A stretch of DNA of 64,000 nucleotides from Zeugodacus cucurbitae. Lineage: Eukaryota; Arthropoda; Insecta; Diptera; Tephritidae. Below the pieces are notes generated by a model. It had not been told where the DNA came from. It worked only from the letters and a program-made list of their open reading frames with translations, and searched no databases. Below, piece after piece: positions 22,486-33,129 of the stretch (the first letter of the stretch is position 1; each line of letters opens with the position of its first letter). The translations under genes were made by a program, and so were the position numbers. The DNA is taken from contig NC_071672.1 of assembly GCF_028554725.1 (NCBI RefSeq), positions 148,501 to 212,500 on the forward strand, read 5' to 3'.

Positions 22486-23287
22486 CAGAAAAACAACAAA
22501 CACAGAAAACACTGAGACTCTATGAGAGTCAGCACCCACGCTAACAATGTGGGTAAACCACGTAAGCTCCAAAAGGTACTACCTAACACGCGCCTACACA
22601 CAAAAACTAGTGTGCTCGAAAACACCTGTGCTCGAAAACACCTGTGCTCAAAAAACAACAAACGAAAAACAAATTACGTCACACAAAAAAAAACACTTGC
22701 TCAAACAAATTTTATATTCACAAAAACAAATTCAAATTTCCAAAAATACACTCAACTGTGTGTGATTGGCGTTGCAACCGTTTAGCCGGTTATAGCCGAA
22801 TCGACGACAGTGCGCCACCTGTCTCTCTCCTTCGCAGTTCGACTACACGTATATAAATAAACACCTGCCGCAATGTAAAAAATTTCAAAACCCAGCTATG
22901 ATATGCACAATACAATTGTATATATATTCAAACACTTGCAGTAATGTAAAAATACACAAAGCCAACTACAGAAAAAGTATACACGTACTGACAAACTTTA
23001 TCTACACGTACAATCGAACATATATTGAAAATGAAAATTTTTTATGAAAAACACACATATATACACACACGTATATATTAATATACTAATGCGTAAATAT
23101 GTATGCAAATGTGCTAAAAAACTACCACAAATCACAAACTAATACACAAATACTCAAAATGAATGTACTTACATCCAATGCTGAGGGCTCCCACACAAAA
23201 AAATACCAATTCACACAAAATTCACGACACAGAAAACGCACAGAAACGAAAACACGTCTGAACAATCTGAAATTCTACAATCGAATG
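22486..23287 (-). other. R1-F composite 5' leader (type 2)
   Basis: An 800-bp AT-rich leader. Next to the 28S it shares the type-2 sequence with B (3524-3676) and E (17386-17658). Around 22610-22655 there is a short tandem repeat of about 17 bp (GTGCTCGAAAACACCT, three times, the last imperfect). An RTE 3' tail is embedded at 22760-22843. No conserved ORF was seen. Confidence 0.7.
22760..22843 (-). mobile_element. RTE retrotransposon 3'-end fragment (84 bp)
   Basis: Matches the extreme 3' end of the RTE copies at 29855 and 39817 (GTGATTGGCGTTGCAACCG, GCCGGTTATAGCCG, then the start of the C-terminal coding region). It stops at CAGTTCGA, so it is a severely 5'-truncated insertion or a recombination remnant inside the R1 leader. 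No target duplication is obvious. Confidence 0.8.
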
Positions 23288-23304
23288 AGTAGATAGGGAC
23301 AGTA

Positions 23305-23403
<99 letters not shown>

Positions 23404-23420
23404 ACTTGAATTTCTTCACT

Positions 23421-23459
<39 letters not shown>

Positions 23460-23470
23460 ACACCCGTTAG

Positions 23471-23512
<42 letters not shown>

Positions 23513-23980
23513 CAAGTCCGTGCCAGTTCTGAATTGATTGTTAATTGATAATCGTTATAATTAAATAATACCTTGCGATATAATTCTTATAAAATTTTAG
23601 CAAGAAAGTTCCACAATTGGCTACGTAACTACTATCCGGGGAACAAGAACCGAAATTCTCTATTTACCCAGAACAAGTACATAAACCATGGTATTGCTTC
23701 CCACTCAAGCCCGACTATCTCAATCTTCAGAGCCAATCCTTATCCCGAAGTTACGGATCTAATTTGCCGACTTCCCTTACCTACATTATTCTATCGACTA
23801 GAGACTCTTCACCTTGGAGACCAGCTGCGGATATTGGTACGGCCTGTTGAGAAGTTTGCGTAACCCCACCATAAATTTTCAAGGTCCGAGGAGAAAATAT
23901 CGACACACAGTAAATGTCATGCTCTTCTAGTCCATCTACCATATCTCTCTTCGAAAGACTTCCATGGTAGTACGACTATA

Positions 23981-24013
<33 letters not shown>

Positions 24014-24617
24014 ACGGGTTCTTTATGGTCGTTCCTGTTGCCAGGATGAGCACAAGGCCCATTTTTAATAACAAACGGATACTCAACAGGTTACGGAATT
24101 GGAACCGTATTCCCTTTCGTTCAAAATTATTCAAGTGTTTAATTGCTATGAAGAAAACATAATAATATATTCTCAACAATTCATTAAAACTTGAAAATTT
24201 TCGGCTTTCGCCTTGAACTTAGGACCGACTAACTCGTGATCAACCACTGTTCACACGAAACCCTTCTCCACTTCAGTCCTCCAAGGTCTCATTCGATTAT
24301 TTGCTACTACCACCAAGATCTGTACCAATGGCGGCTCCATGCAGGCTTACGCCAAACTCTTCTAAGCACACCATTGTACCCTCCTACTCACTAAAGTTTC
24401 AAAATTTATAATCCAACCGAAATTGTATTATAAATCATGTACTTTAGCGGTAATGTATAGGTATACAACTTAAGCGCCATCCATTTTAAGGGCTAGTTGC
24501 TTCGGCAGGTGACTTGTTACACACTCCTTAGCGGATTACGACTTCCATGTCCACCGTCCTGCTGTTTTAAGCATCCAACGCCTTTCATGGTATCTGCATG
24601 AGTTGTTAATTTGGGCA

Positions 24618-24648
<31 letters not shown>

Positions 24649-24830
24649 GCCAGTTCTGCTTACCAAAAGTGGCCCACTGGGCACATTATATCATAACCTC
24701 AACTTTCATATCAAGAAAGGTGAGGTTCTTACCCATTTAAAGTTTGAGAATAGGTATAGTCGTTTCGACCCTAAGGCCTCCAATCATTCGCTTTACCAGA
24801 TAAGATTATTTTACATAATATTTAAATGCA

Positions 24831-24865
<35 letters not shown>

Positions 24866-24938
24866 GATGGTTCGATTGGTCTTTCGCCCCTATACTCAAT
24901 TTTGACAATCGATTTGCACGTCAGAACTGTTTCGGTCT

Positions 24939-24972
<34 letters not shown>

Positions 24973-25196
24973 AGTATAGTTCACCATCTTTCGGGTCACA
25001 GCATATATGCTCAAGGTACGTTCCAGTTAGAGGTATAAATAATAATAAATTATCATTATACATAACTATATGGAACACCCCGGGATTGAATTAATAGTAA
25101 AATATTTCACTAAAAATTAATCCCATTATATAAAAGTTAAGTTAATTTCGCCATTAGGTTTAATATAACCCAATGACTTGCACATATGTTAGACTC

Positions 25197-25230
<34 letters not shown>

Positions 25231-25688
25231 TCCTGAATCTTTCGCATTGTTAATCATATAAATGCATACAATTAATATTGAAATCAATGATAATAATATT
25301 ATTGTAAAATTCAAAAGAATTTAAGCATTATATATGTAAAATCTATCAACACTTTATCAAATCATCAGTATTTATTCTATGTTAATAAGCTAAAAGCAAA
25401 TTAATTTGAATAAACTTAACACCAATGATTTTTTGATAAATATTTTATTATGTTAATAGATTACAATGTCCTTATATGAAAAAAATGCACACTATTACTA
25501 TAGTATTATAAATATCACAGTTATAATGATGAATTTTTCATAATGGATATTCAGGTTCATCGGGCTTAACCTCTAAGCAGTTTCACGTACTATTTAACTC
25601 TCTATTCAGTGTTCTTTTCAACTTTCCCTCACGGTACTTGTTTACTATCGGTCTCATGGTTATATTTAGTTTTAGATGGAGTTTACCA

Positions 25689-25723
<35 letters not shown>

Positions 25724-26002
25724 TTTGGAAATATCTTTCTAGTAATCATTAACGTTATACGGGCCTGGCACCCTCTATGGGTAAATGGCCTCATTTAAGA
25801 AGGACTTAAATCGTTAATTTCTCATACTAAATATTAAGATATTCCATACACTGCATCTCACATTTGCCATATAGACAAAGTGACTTAGTGCTGAACTATT
25901 TTCTTTTCGCTCGCCGCTACTAAGAAAATCCTTGTTAGTTTCTTTTCCTCCCCTCATTAATATGCTTAAATTCAGGGGGTAGTCCCATATGAATTGAGGT
26001 TG
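23288..26002 (-). rRNA. 28S rRNA: 28S rRNA, 5' portion up to the R1 insertion
   Basis: Large-subunit rRNA from its 5' end (26002, CAACCTCAATTCATATGGGACTACCCC on the minus strand, matched in pieces) to the R1 target, where copy F interrupts it. The R1 boundary lies about 2.7 kb into the gene, as expected for flies. The R2 target CTCTTAAGG/TAGCC is present and empty at 23361/23362, 74 bp from the R1 site. An AT-rich stretch at about 24125-24200 lies where fly 28S usually carries its processing gap (inference). The 3' third of 28S is not in the window. Confidence 0.93.
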
Positions 26003-26285
26003 TATAAAAATATTTATATTTATTTTATATTTTAGCTTTTTGCTATTTTAAAGAAACATACATAATTATTTCTTAACACCAATAATTTTCTAAATAATAA
26101 ATATTCAATCTTTTCATCCCGCGTACTACTTCATTATAACAACAATATTATTTTCTTGCTGTTTTACATTTAAGGCAATCCGAGAATAAAATAATATTTT
26201 ATGCTAGACGTTCCTCTAAATGTATATATTATTTGAAATAATATTGAAATTTTATTGTTTTTGGGAATACTAAGATTCTTATTTA
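26003..26285 (-). other. ITS2, part adjoining 28S, interrupted by Helitron 1
   Basis: AT-rich spacer directly upstream of the 28S 5' end. It matches the uninterrupted ITS2 at 53666-53947. Interruption is at TTATTTA, followed by the Helitron 5' end. Confidence 0.85.
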
Positions 26286-27334
26286 TCTATATATATATAT
26301 AAAACAGTTACATTTCCTTGGTAATCTTATAACTCAAGAACCGCCGAGTCGATAGACACAATTTTAGAGTTCGTTCCTACCTATAAGGAGGTGGTTTGTG
26401 TGAAGTTTGTTTGGAATCGGTGCAGCCGTTCCTGAGTTTGACATTTTTTGTAAGTAAATACACTATACCAAAATCAAGTATTTTCAATACGATTTATCAA
26501 TTTTACATCGTGCTCTCATTGCGAACAGAATATTAATTTGCTGTCATTGTTTTTCAGTTGACAGTTTTCTTATGTGCTTTGAGTTCTTTTATATCTTGCT
26601 CTCATTTTGAACAAACATACTTTTGGTGAGTGTTAACCATGTGTTTCTTTTTTAATTGTATTTTAATTGCTTCATTTTTATATATATTCAATTGCCAAGC
26701 GTTACTTAATTTTCACAAATTTAATTTGATTTCCCTTTCCGGTGAGTGTTTTCTTTATTTGCACAATTGAGGTTATGTCCAGTGTGAGTGTATGTGAATT
26801 CATATTTCCACGCACACACAGATTTTTCTAGAAATAATTTTCAATGTATTGCTTTTACATTCAATTAGTCATACACTGTACTGAACGTTCACGTCAATCA
26901 AATGCTACAGCGTTAAATCGAAGATCACAAAGTGAAGAAGATCGTGTTCGACGAAATGAAATGGAAACACAACGACACAGACGGAGAACTCACTTGGATA
27001 ATAGCGAAGCACCAAGAAACCGTCGTACGACCGTTTATGATATACGTCAAATGGAACACGCGGCTTTCAATTACGATGCCAGATGAATATAGAATGTATA
27101 CATTGCAAAGCATTTAAATTCATAAACGAAACGCCTGGCATGTGTTGTGCTGGTGGGAAAGTCGAATTACCGGTGCTAGAACTTCCGCCAGAACCTTTGC
27201 ATTCATTGGTTTTTGGTAATTCGCCAACGTCAAAGCATTTCCTCTTAAATATTCAAAAATACAATTCATGCTTTCAAATGACATCTTTTGGAGCTACAAA
27301 TATTATAAAAGATGGATTTATGCCGACGTTTAAG

Positions 27335-27451
27335 GTGATTTCTTCGTGTGGAATTAGCAATATCATTTTTAATTTATGTGCCGTCCCAGTGTTCGATATT
27401 TTTAGAAATTAAGATCCGTTATCATCTATATATATTTCTCGACCGTTACAG
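27335..27451 (+). other. Putative intron 1 of Helitron 1 Rep gene
   Basis: 117 bp, GTGATT at the 5' end and TTCTCGACCGTTACAG at the 3' end. Removing it joins TFK directly to IQGQIYHRAGSLLP in phase 0, a block that is continuous in Helitron proteins. The same interval is at 37297-37413 and 46934-47050. Confidence 0.72.
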
Positions 27452-27950
27452 ATCCAAGGTCAAATATACCATAGAGCTGGGTCTTTGCTACCATTACCAG
27501 ATGGTGATCATAAATTTTTGCAAATATATTTCATTGATGGTGAGAATCGTGATATAAATAAGCGCTGTGCAATTTCGACGAATACGAGAAGATCAATCGT
27601 GATTGAATTGTAAACATTTTTTCATCAACACAATGAATTGGTGAAATTGTTTAAAGTGGCACTGGAACGGATGCCCTTCGATGGCCACAAAATCATAATA
27701 AAAGCCGATAAAACACAAATTGGGGAGCACACCAGACGATTCAATGCACCAATGATTGAAGAAGTAGCCATTGTTGTGGTTGGCGAACAGTTTTTTCAGT
27801 CACGAGACATTGTTTTGTATCGTAGAAATGAGAACTTACAACGTATTTCAGAACTCCATCGCTGTTATGATGCATTGCAATACCCCATTTTGTTCTGGAG
27901 AAGGGACGATGGCTATCACATCAACATACCAATGATAAATCCAACAACTG

Positions 27951-28114
27951 GTACATATACATTTTATTTTGTTTAACACGTTCGCGTTCGCGGGAATTCC
28001 CGCAATTGTTTTATTGAAGGAAACATGAATGACGGGAATTCCCGCAATTTACGCGAATGTGCTAAATATGATTTATAAATCATTTTCATACGATAATTAA
28101 TTTTTGCAATACAG
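27951..28114 (+). other. Putative intron 2 of Helitron 1 Rep gene, with an internal inverted repeat
   Basis: 164 bp, GTACAT at the 5' end and TTTTTGCAATACAG at the 3' end. Removing it joins NPTTG to LESTKKVSAMNFYSYR, again a continuous block in Helitron proteins. An inverted-repeat element lies inside (27977-28063). The same interval is at 37913-38076; in Helitron 3 it lies within a deletion. Confidence 0.7.
27977..28063. repeat. Inverted-repeat (MITE-like) segment inside intron 2
   Basis: About 87 bp with the 14-bp palindrome GCGGGAATTCCCGC near the left end and GGGAATTCCCGC near the right, and outer arms CACGTTCGCG / CGCGAATGTG. It is flanked by TTAA on the left and TAAA on the right, which hints at a TTAA-target MITE. 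The second copy is at 37939-38025. Confidence 0.5.
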
Positions 28115-29839
28115 GTCTAGAATCAACAAAAAAAGTCAGTGCGATGAATTTTTATTCGTACCGATGATAAGCCCTCAAGAAACAAATTTTATTTTGCGAT
28201 GCAATCAACTTTCGCATCAATATATCGTCGATATGTACGCCAAAATTGAAAGTGAGCTATTAAATTTCATCCGTTACAATCAAGCCCGATTAAGATCAGA
28301 GGAATACATACATTTGCGTGACGCAATAATCAATGAAGTAAATGTGAATGATATCGGCCGTTTAACAATTTTACCATCATCATATGTTGGTAGCCCACGT
28401 CATATGCATGAATATACGCAAGATGCGATGGCATATGTACGAAATTATGGACGACCGGATCTATTCATAACATTTACGTGCAACCCGAAGTGGGTCGATG
28501 TGTCTGATTGTTTACTTGATGGTCAGGTGCCAAAAGATCGGCATGACATAACTGCCCGTGTATTCCAACAAAAATTGAAAAAATTAATGGATCTGATTGT
28601 CAAACTCCGTGTATTTGGAGAAGTGCGGTACTTTATGTATACCATCGAGTGGCAAAAAAGAGGCTTACCTCACGCACATATTTTGATTTGGTGCGTAAAC
28701 AAAATAACCCCTGATATGATTGATACCGTCATATCGGCCGAAATTCCAGATCAAACCATCGACCCAGGATTATTCGAAGTTGTCACGAAAAATATGATTC
28801 ACGGTCCCTGTGGTGATATTAATCAATTAATTCACTTTGTATGATTGATGGTAAATGTTCGAAACGTTTTCCAAAGCAATTGATTGCTGAAACAATTACA
28901 GGTGATGATGGATATCCACGGTATCGTCGACGATGAACTGAAGACAACGGTAAATCAACTGTAATTAAAATTAAAAGTCAAGATGTTGAAATCGATAACC
29001 GGTGGATAGTTCCGTACTCACCGATGCTGTCAAAAATGTTCAACGCTCACATCAATGTGGAATATTGAAATTCTGTATAATCAATCAAATATATTTGCAA
29101 GTATGTGAATAAGGGCAGCGATATGGCTGTTTCTGGAGTGGCTCCTGAGAATAATCATGACGAAATTTTGCAGTACCAAATGGGGCGCTATTTTAGTAGG
29201 AATGAAGCTGTATGGCGTATTTTATCGTTTCCAATTCATGACAGACATCCGGTTGTTGTACATTTGGCAGTTCATCTTGAAAACGGCCAACGTGTTTACT
29301 ACACTGCTGCAAATGCCGAACAAAGAGTAGTAGAGCCACCAGTAACTACACTGACAGCTTATTTCCAGTTATGTGAAACTGATGAATTTTCCAGGACTTT
29401 GCTATATTCGAAAGTGCCTCACTATTTCACATGGAATGCATCAACAAAAAAATTTCAACGTCGTATTTTTCGAACAGATGCTTTGGGACGCATTTATACA
29501 GTTATTCCAGCTAATGTTGAATGTTTTTACCTTAGACTTTTGTTGGTGAACGTACATGGACCTCAATCATTCCAACATTTACGAACTGTTAATGGTCAAT
29601 TGTGCGCAACATACCGTGAAGCATGTCAACACTTGCATTTGCTGGAAGATGATACGCATTGGGATGCTACGCTTTGTGATGCATCAATTGTTTCTCCACC
29701 AATTCAAATTCGTATGTTATTTGTGATCATAACATCAACATGTTTTCCATCAAATCCACTGGAATTGTGGAATAAATACAAAGATTTCATTGCTGAAGAC
29801 ATTTTGATTCGACTTCGACATCGTTCCAATGATCCTGGT

Positions 29840-29854
29840 TTGCTGCTGACATTG
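29840..29854. repeat. Left target-site duplication of RTE in Helitron 1
   Basis: TTGCTGCTGACATTG, repeated exactly at 33115-33129. The single-copy empty site is at 49100-49114 in Helitron 3. Confidence 0.92.
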
Positions 29855-32800
29855 TATGTATGTGATTGGCGTTGCAACCGTTTAGCCGGTTATAGCCGAA
29901 TCGACGATAGTGCGCCACCTATCTCTCTCCTTCGCAGTTCGGCGCCAGTTGGAGATCCCAAGTTTAACCAGGTCGCTCTCCACCTGGTCCCTCCAACGGA
30001 GTGGAGGCCTTCCCCTTCCTCGGCTTCCTCCGGCGGGTACTGCATCGAACACTTTCAGGGCTGGAGTGTTTTCGTCCATTCGGACAACATGACCTAGCCA
30101 GCGTAGCCGCTGTCTTTTTATTCGCTGAACTATGTCAATGTCGTCGTATAACTCGTACAGCTCATCGTTCCATCGTCTGCGGTATTCGCCGTTGCCAATG
30201 TTCTGAGGACCATAAATCTTGCGCAAAATTTTCCTCTCGAAAACTCCTAGTGTCGTCTCATCTGATGTTGACATCGTCCAAGCTTCGGCACCGTAAAGCA
30301 GGACGGGAATGATAAGCGACTTGTAGAGCTTGATTTTGGTTCGTCGAGAGAGGACTTTACTGTTCAATTGCCTACTCAGTCCAAAGTAGCACCTGTTGGC
30401 AAGAGTTATTCTACGCTGGATTTCGAGGCTGACATTGTTCGTGTTGTTGATGCTGGTTCCCAGGTATACGAAATTATCTACGACCTCGAAGTTATGACTG
30501 TCAACAGTGACGTGGGAGCCAAGACGCGAATGCGCCGACTGTTTGTTTGATGACAGGAGATATTTCGTCTTGTCCTCATTCACCTCCAGACCCATTCGCT
30601 TCGCCTCCTTATCCATGCGGGAAAAAGCAGAACAAACGGCGCGGTTGTTGCTTCCGATGATATCAATATCATCGGCGTACGCCAGGAGCTGTACACTCTT
30701 GTAGAAGATTGTACCTTCTCGGTTTAGCTCTGCAGCTCTTATAATTTTTTCCAGCATCAGGTTAAAGAAGTCGCACGATAGTGAGTCACCTTGTCTGAAA
30801 CCTCGTTTGGTATCGAACGGCTCGGAGAGGTCCTTCCCAATCATGACGGAGCTTTTGGTGTTGCTCAACGTCAATTTACACAGTCGTATTAGTTTTGCGG
30901 GGATACCAAATTCAGACATCGCGGCGTAAAGGCAACTCCTTTTCGTGCTGTCGAAAGCAGCTTTAAAATCGACAAAAAGGTGGTGTGTGTCGATCCTCTT
31001 TTCTCGGGTCTTTTCCAAGATTTGGCGCATGGTGAATATCTGGTCAGTTGTCGATTTTCCAGGTCTAAAGCCACACTGATAAGGTCCAATCAGTTTGTTG
31101 ACGGTGGGCTTTAGTCTTTCATACAATACGCTCGATAGAACCTTGTATGCGATATTTAGGAGGCTGATCCCACGGTAATTGGCGCAGATTGTGGGATCTC
31201 CCTTTTTATGGATTGGGCAGAGCACACTGAGATTCCAATCGTCAGGCATGCTTTCTTCCGACCATATTCTGCAAAGAAGCTGATGCATGCACCTTATCAG
31301 TTCTTCGCCGCCGTATTTGAATAGTTCTGCCGGTAATCTATCGGCCCCCGCTGCTTTGTTGTTCTTCAAGCGGGTAATTGCTATTCGAATTTCTTCATGG
31401 TCGGGTAATGGAACATCTGTTCCATCGTCATCGATTGGGGGATCGGGTTCGCCATCTCCTGTTGTTGTACTCTCACTGCCATTCAGCAGGTCGGAGAAGT
31501 GTTCCCTCCATAATCCCAGTATGCCCTGGACATCGGTTACCAGATTACCACCTTGGTCTCTACATGAGGATGCTCCGGTCTTGAAACCTTCGTTAAGTCG
31601 CTTCATTTTTTCATAAAATTTTCGAGCATTCCCTCTGTCTGCCAGCTTCTCAAGCTCTTCGTACTCACGCATTTCGGCCTCTTTCTTTTTTTGTCTGCAA
31701 ATGCGTCTCGCTTCCCTCTTCAGCTCTCGGTATCTATCCCATCCCGCACGTGTTGTGGTCGTTTGCAATGTTGCGAGGTAGGCAGTCTGTTTTCTCTCCG
31801 CTGCGAGACGGCACTCCTCATCGTACCAGCTTGTTTTTTGTCGTTGCCGAAAACCAATTGTTTCGGCTGCAGCGGTACGCAGTGAGTTTGAGATGCCGTT
31901 CCACAGTTCCCTTATACCGAGATGCTGATGAGTGCTCTCAGAGAGCAGGAGTGCAAGTCGAGTAGAGTATTGCGTGGCTGTCTGTTGCGATTGCAGCTTT
32001 TCGACGTCGAACCTTCCTTGTGTTTGTTGACGGGCATTCTTTGCTGCACAGAGGCGGGTGCGTATCTTCGCTGCGACCAGATAATGGTCCGAGTCTATAT
32101 TTGGTCCTCAGAGCGTACGCACGTCTCAAACACAGGAGACATGTCTTCCGTCTATCACAACGTGATCGATTTGGTTCCGCGTGTTTCGATCAGGAGACAG
32201 CCAAGTAGCTTGATGTATTTTCTTATGCTGGAATCTGGTACTACAGACGACCATATTTCGGGCCCCAGCGAAGTCGATCAGCCTCAGGCCGTTTGGCGAT
32301 GTTTCGTCATGGAGGCTGAATTTTCCGACTGTTGTGCCAAAGACACCTTCTTTACCCACCCTGGCGTTAAAATCACCAAGCACGACTTTTACATCGTGGC
32401 GGGGGCAGCGCTCATAGGTGCGTTCTAGGCGCTCATAGAAAGCATCTTTGGTCACATCGTCCTTCTCTTCCGTTGGGGCGTGGGCGCAAATCAGCGATAT
32501 GTTGAAGAACCTCGCTTTGATGCGGATTGTGGCTAGACGTTCATCCACCGGGGTGAATGCCAGGACTCTGCGACGGAGTCTCTCTCCCACCACAAATCCA
32601 ACACCAAATTTGCGCTCCTTTATATGGCCGCTGTAGTAGATGTCACAAGGACCCACCTTCTTCCGTCCTTGTCCCGTCCATCGCACTTCTTGGATGGCGG
32701 TGATGTCAGCCTTAAGTCGTATGAGGACATCAACCAGCTGGGCAGAGGCACCTTCCCAATTAAGGGTCCGGACATTCCAGGTGCATGCCCTTATATCATT

Positions 32801-33114
32801 ATCCTTAAAACGTTTGCAGGGGTCGTCATCAAAAGGGGGGTGTCTCACCGAGGCTTTCGTAGATTTTTCATTGGGGGGTGTTTTTATGTGGTGGGTCCCA
32901 AACCCTACGCACAACCGCATAAGCGGGCTTCGCCTTCTCACTTTAGCTCGCCTTCAAACGGATGTCTGTTGGCTACCCAGAGGATACTTGGTCTAAAACC
33001 GGAAGTCGTGAGCTGCTTGAACCATGTGGAGAAGAATCGTTTCTGGCCACTCCCAAGTGAGTGACAATCAAAAACTTTCCTCACTTGCGTGAACTTCTAC
33101 ACATGATCCCATCC
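29855..33114 (-). mobile_element. RTE-clade non-LTR retrotransposon in Helitron 1 (complete, 3,260 bp)
   Basis: On the minus strand, with 15-bp target duplications on each side. It has a leader of about 190 bp (33114-32921), one endonuclease-RT frame, and a very short 3' tail ending ...CACATACATA. Lack of an ORF1 and the YADDIDIIG RT core place it in the RTE clade. An identical-length copy sits at the same place in Helitron 2, so it inserted once before that unit was duplicated. Confidence 0.93.
29882..32920 (-). pseudogene. RTE endonuclease-reverse transcriptase (Helitron 1 copy), two nonsense codons
   Basis: Start chosen at ATG 32918-32920. The N-terminal AP endonuclease has CTWNVRTLN, AIQEVRWTG and LGDFNARVG. 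The RT has YRGISLLNIAYK, CGFRPGKSTTDQIF, VDFKAAFDS (motif A), RGFRQGDSLSCDFFN (motif B) and YADDIDIIG (motif C); the C-terminus has RLRWLGHVVRM and GRGRPPLRW. Both domains are in one frame. A TGA at 32126-32128 and a second TGA about 18 codons shorter in the linker (near 32108) separate them; the second is shared with the Helitron 2 copy. RT itself is uninterrupted. Confidence 0.9.
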
Positions 33115-33129
33115 TTGCTGCTGACATTG
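33115..33129. repeat. Right target-site duplication of RTE in Helitron 1
   Basis: TTGCTGCTGACATTG; see 29840-29854. Confidence 0.92.

Larger units (their letters stand above)
17673..23287 (-). mobile_element. R1 retrotransposon copy F, inserted in the 28S gene
   Basis: The R1 that directly follows 28S sequence: TCTACT of the target is at its 5' boundary, with 28S continuing at 23302. Order: leader (23287 to about 22485), ORF1 remnant (to 21253), ORF2 (21253-18179) and 3' UTR (18178-17673). ORF2 and the C-terminal half of ORF1 are close copies of element C, but upstream of about 22310 the two diverge and F has a different leader with an 84-bp RTE 3' end inside it. F is therefore a chimera relative to C. 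Confidence 0.9.
26886..29854 (+). pseudogene. Helitron 1 Rep gene, N-terminal and HUH nuclease part, broken
   Basis: Order of conserved blocks: basic Arg-rich N-terminus; CIHCKAFKF and GMCCAGGKVELP (zinc-finger-like Helitron N-domain); YNSCFQMTSFGA; IQGQIYHRAGSLLP; SELHRCYDALQYP; RDAI..; then the Rep motifs FITFTCNPKW, the HUH motif PHAH (28671-28679), and the two-tyrosine motif YICKYVNKG (29090-29116). Rep nicks and joins DNA in rolling-circle transposition. Two GT-AG introns are inferred (separate entries). Breaks: lost start ATG, frameshifts near 27084, 28160 and 28840, a TGA at about 28934, and stops TGA 29066-29068 and TAA 29078-29080 just before the tyrosine motif. Confidence 0.88.

Noticed and set aside
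23355..23365. Possible R2 insertion
   Set aside because: The R2 target CTCTTAAGG/TAGCC is intact and empty in both 28S copies.
23573..23863. 96-codon open frame on the plus strand
   Set aside because: Antisense to 28S; composition explained by rRNA.
24611..24958. 115-codon open frame on the plus strand
   Set aside because: It lies inside 28S rRNA on the antisense strand and has no protein features.
30001..32428. Plus-strand frames of 100-170 codons over the RTE (for example 31922-32428)
   Set aside because: Antisense shadows of the RTE endonuclease-RT; no family resemblance of their own.
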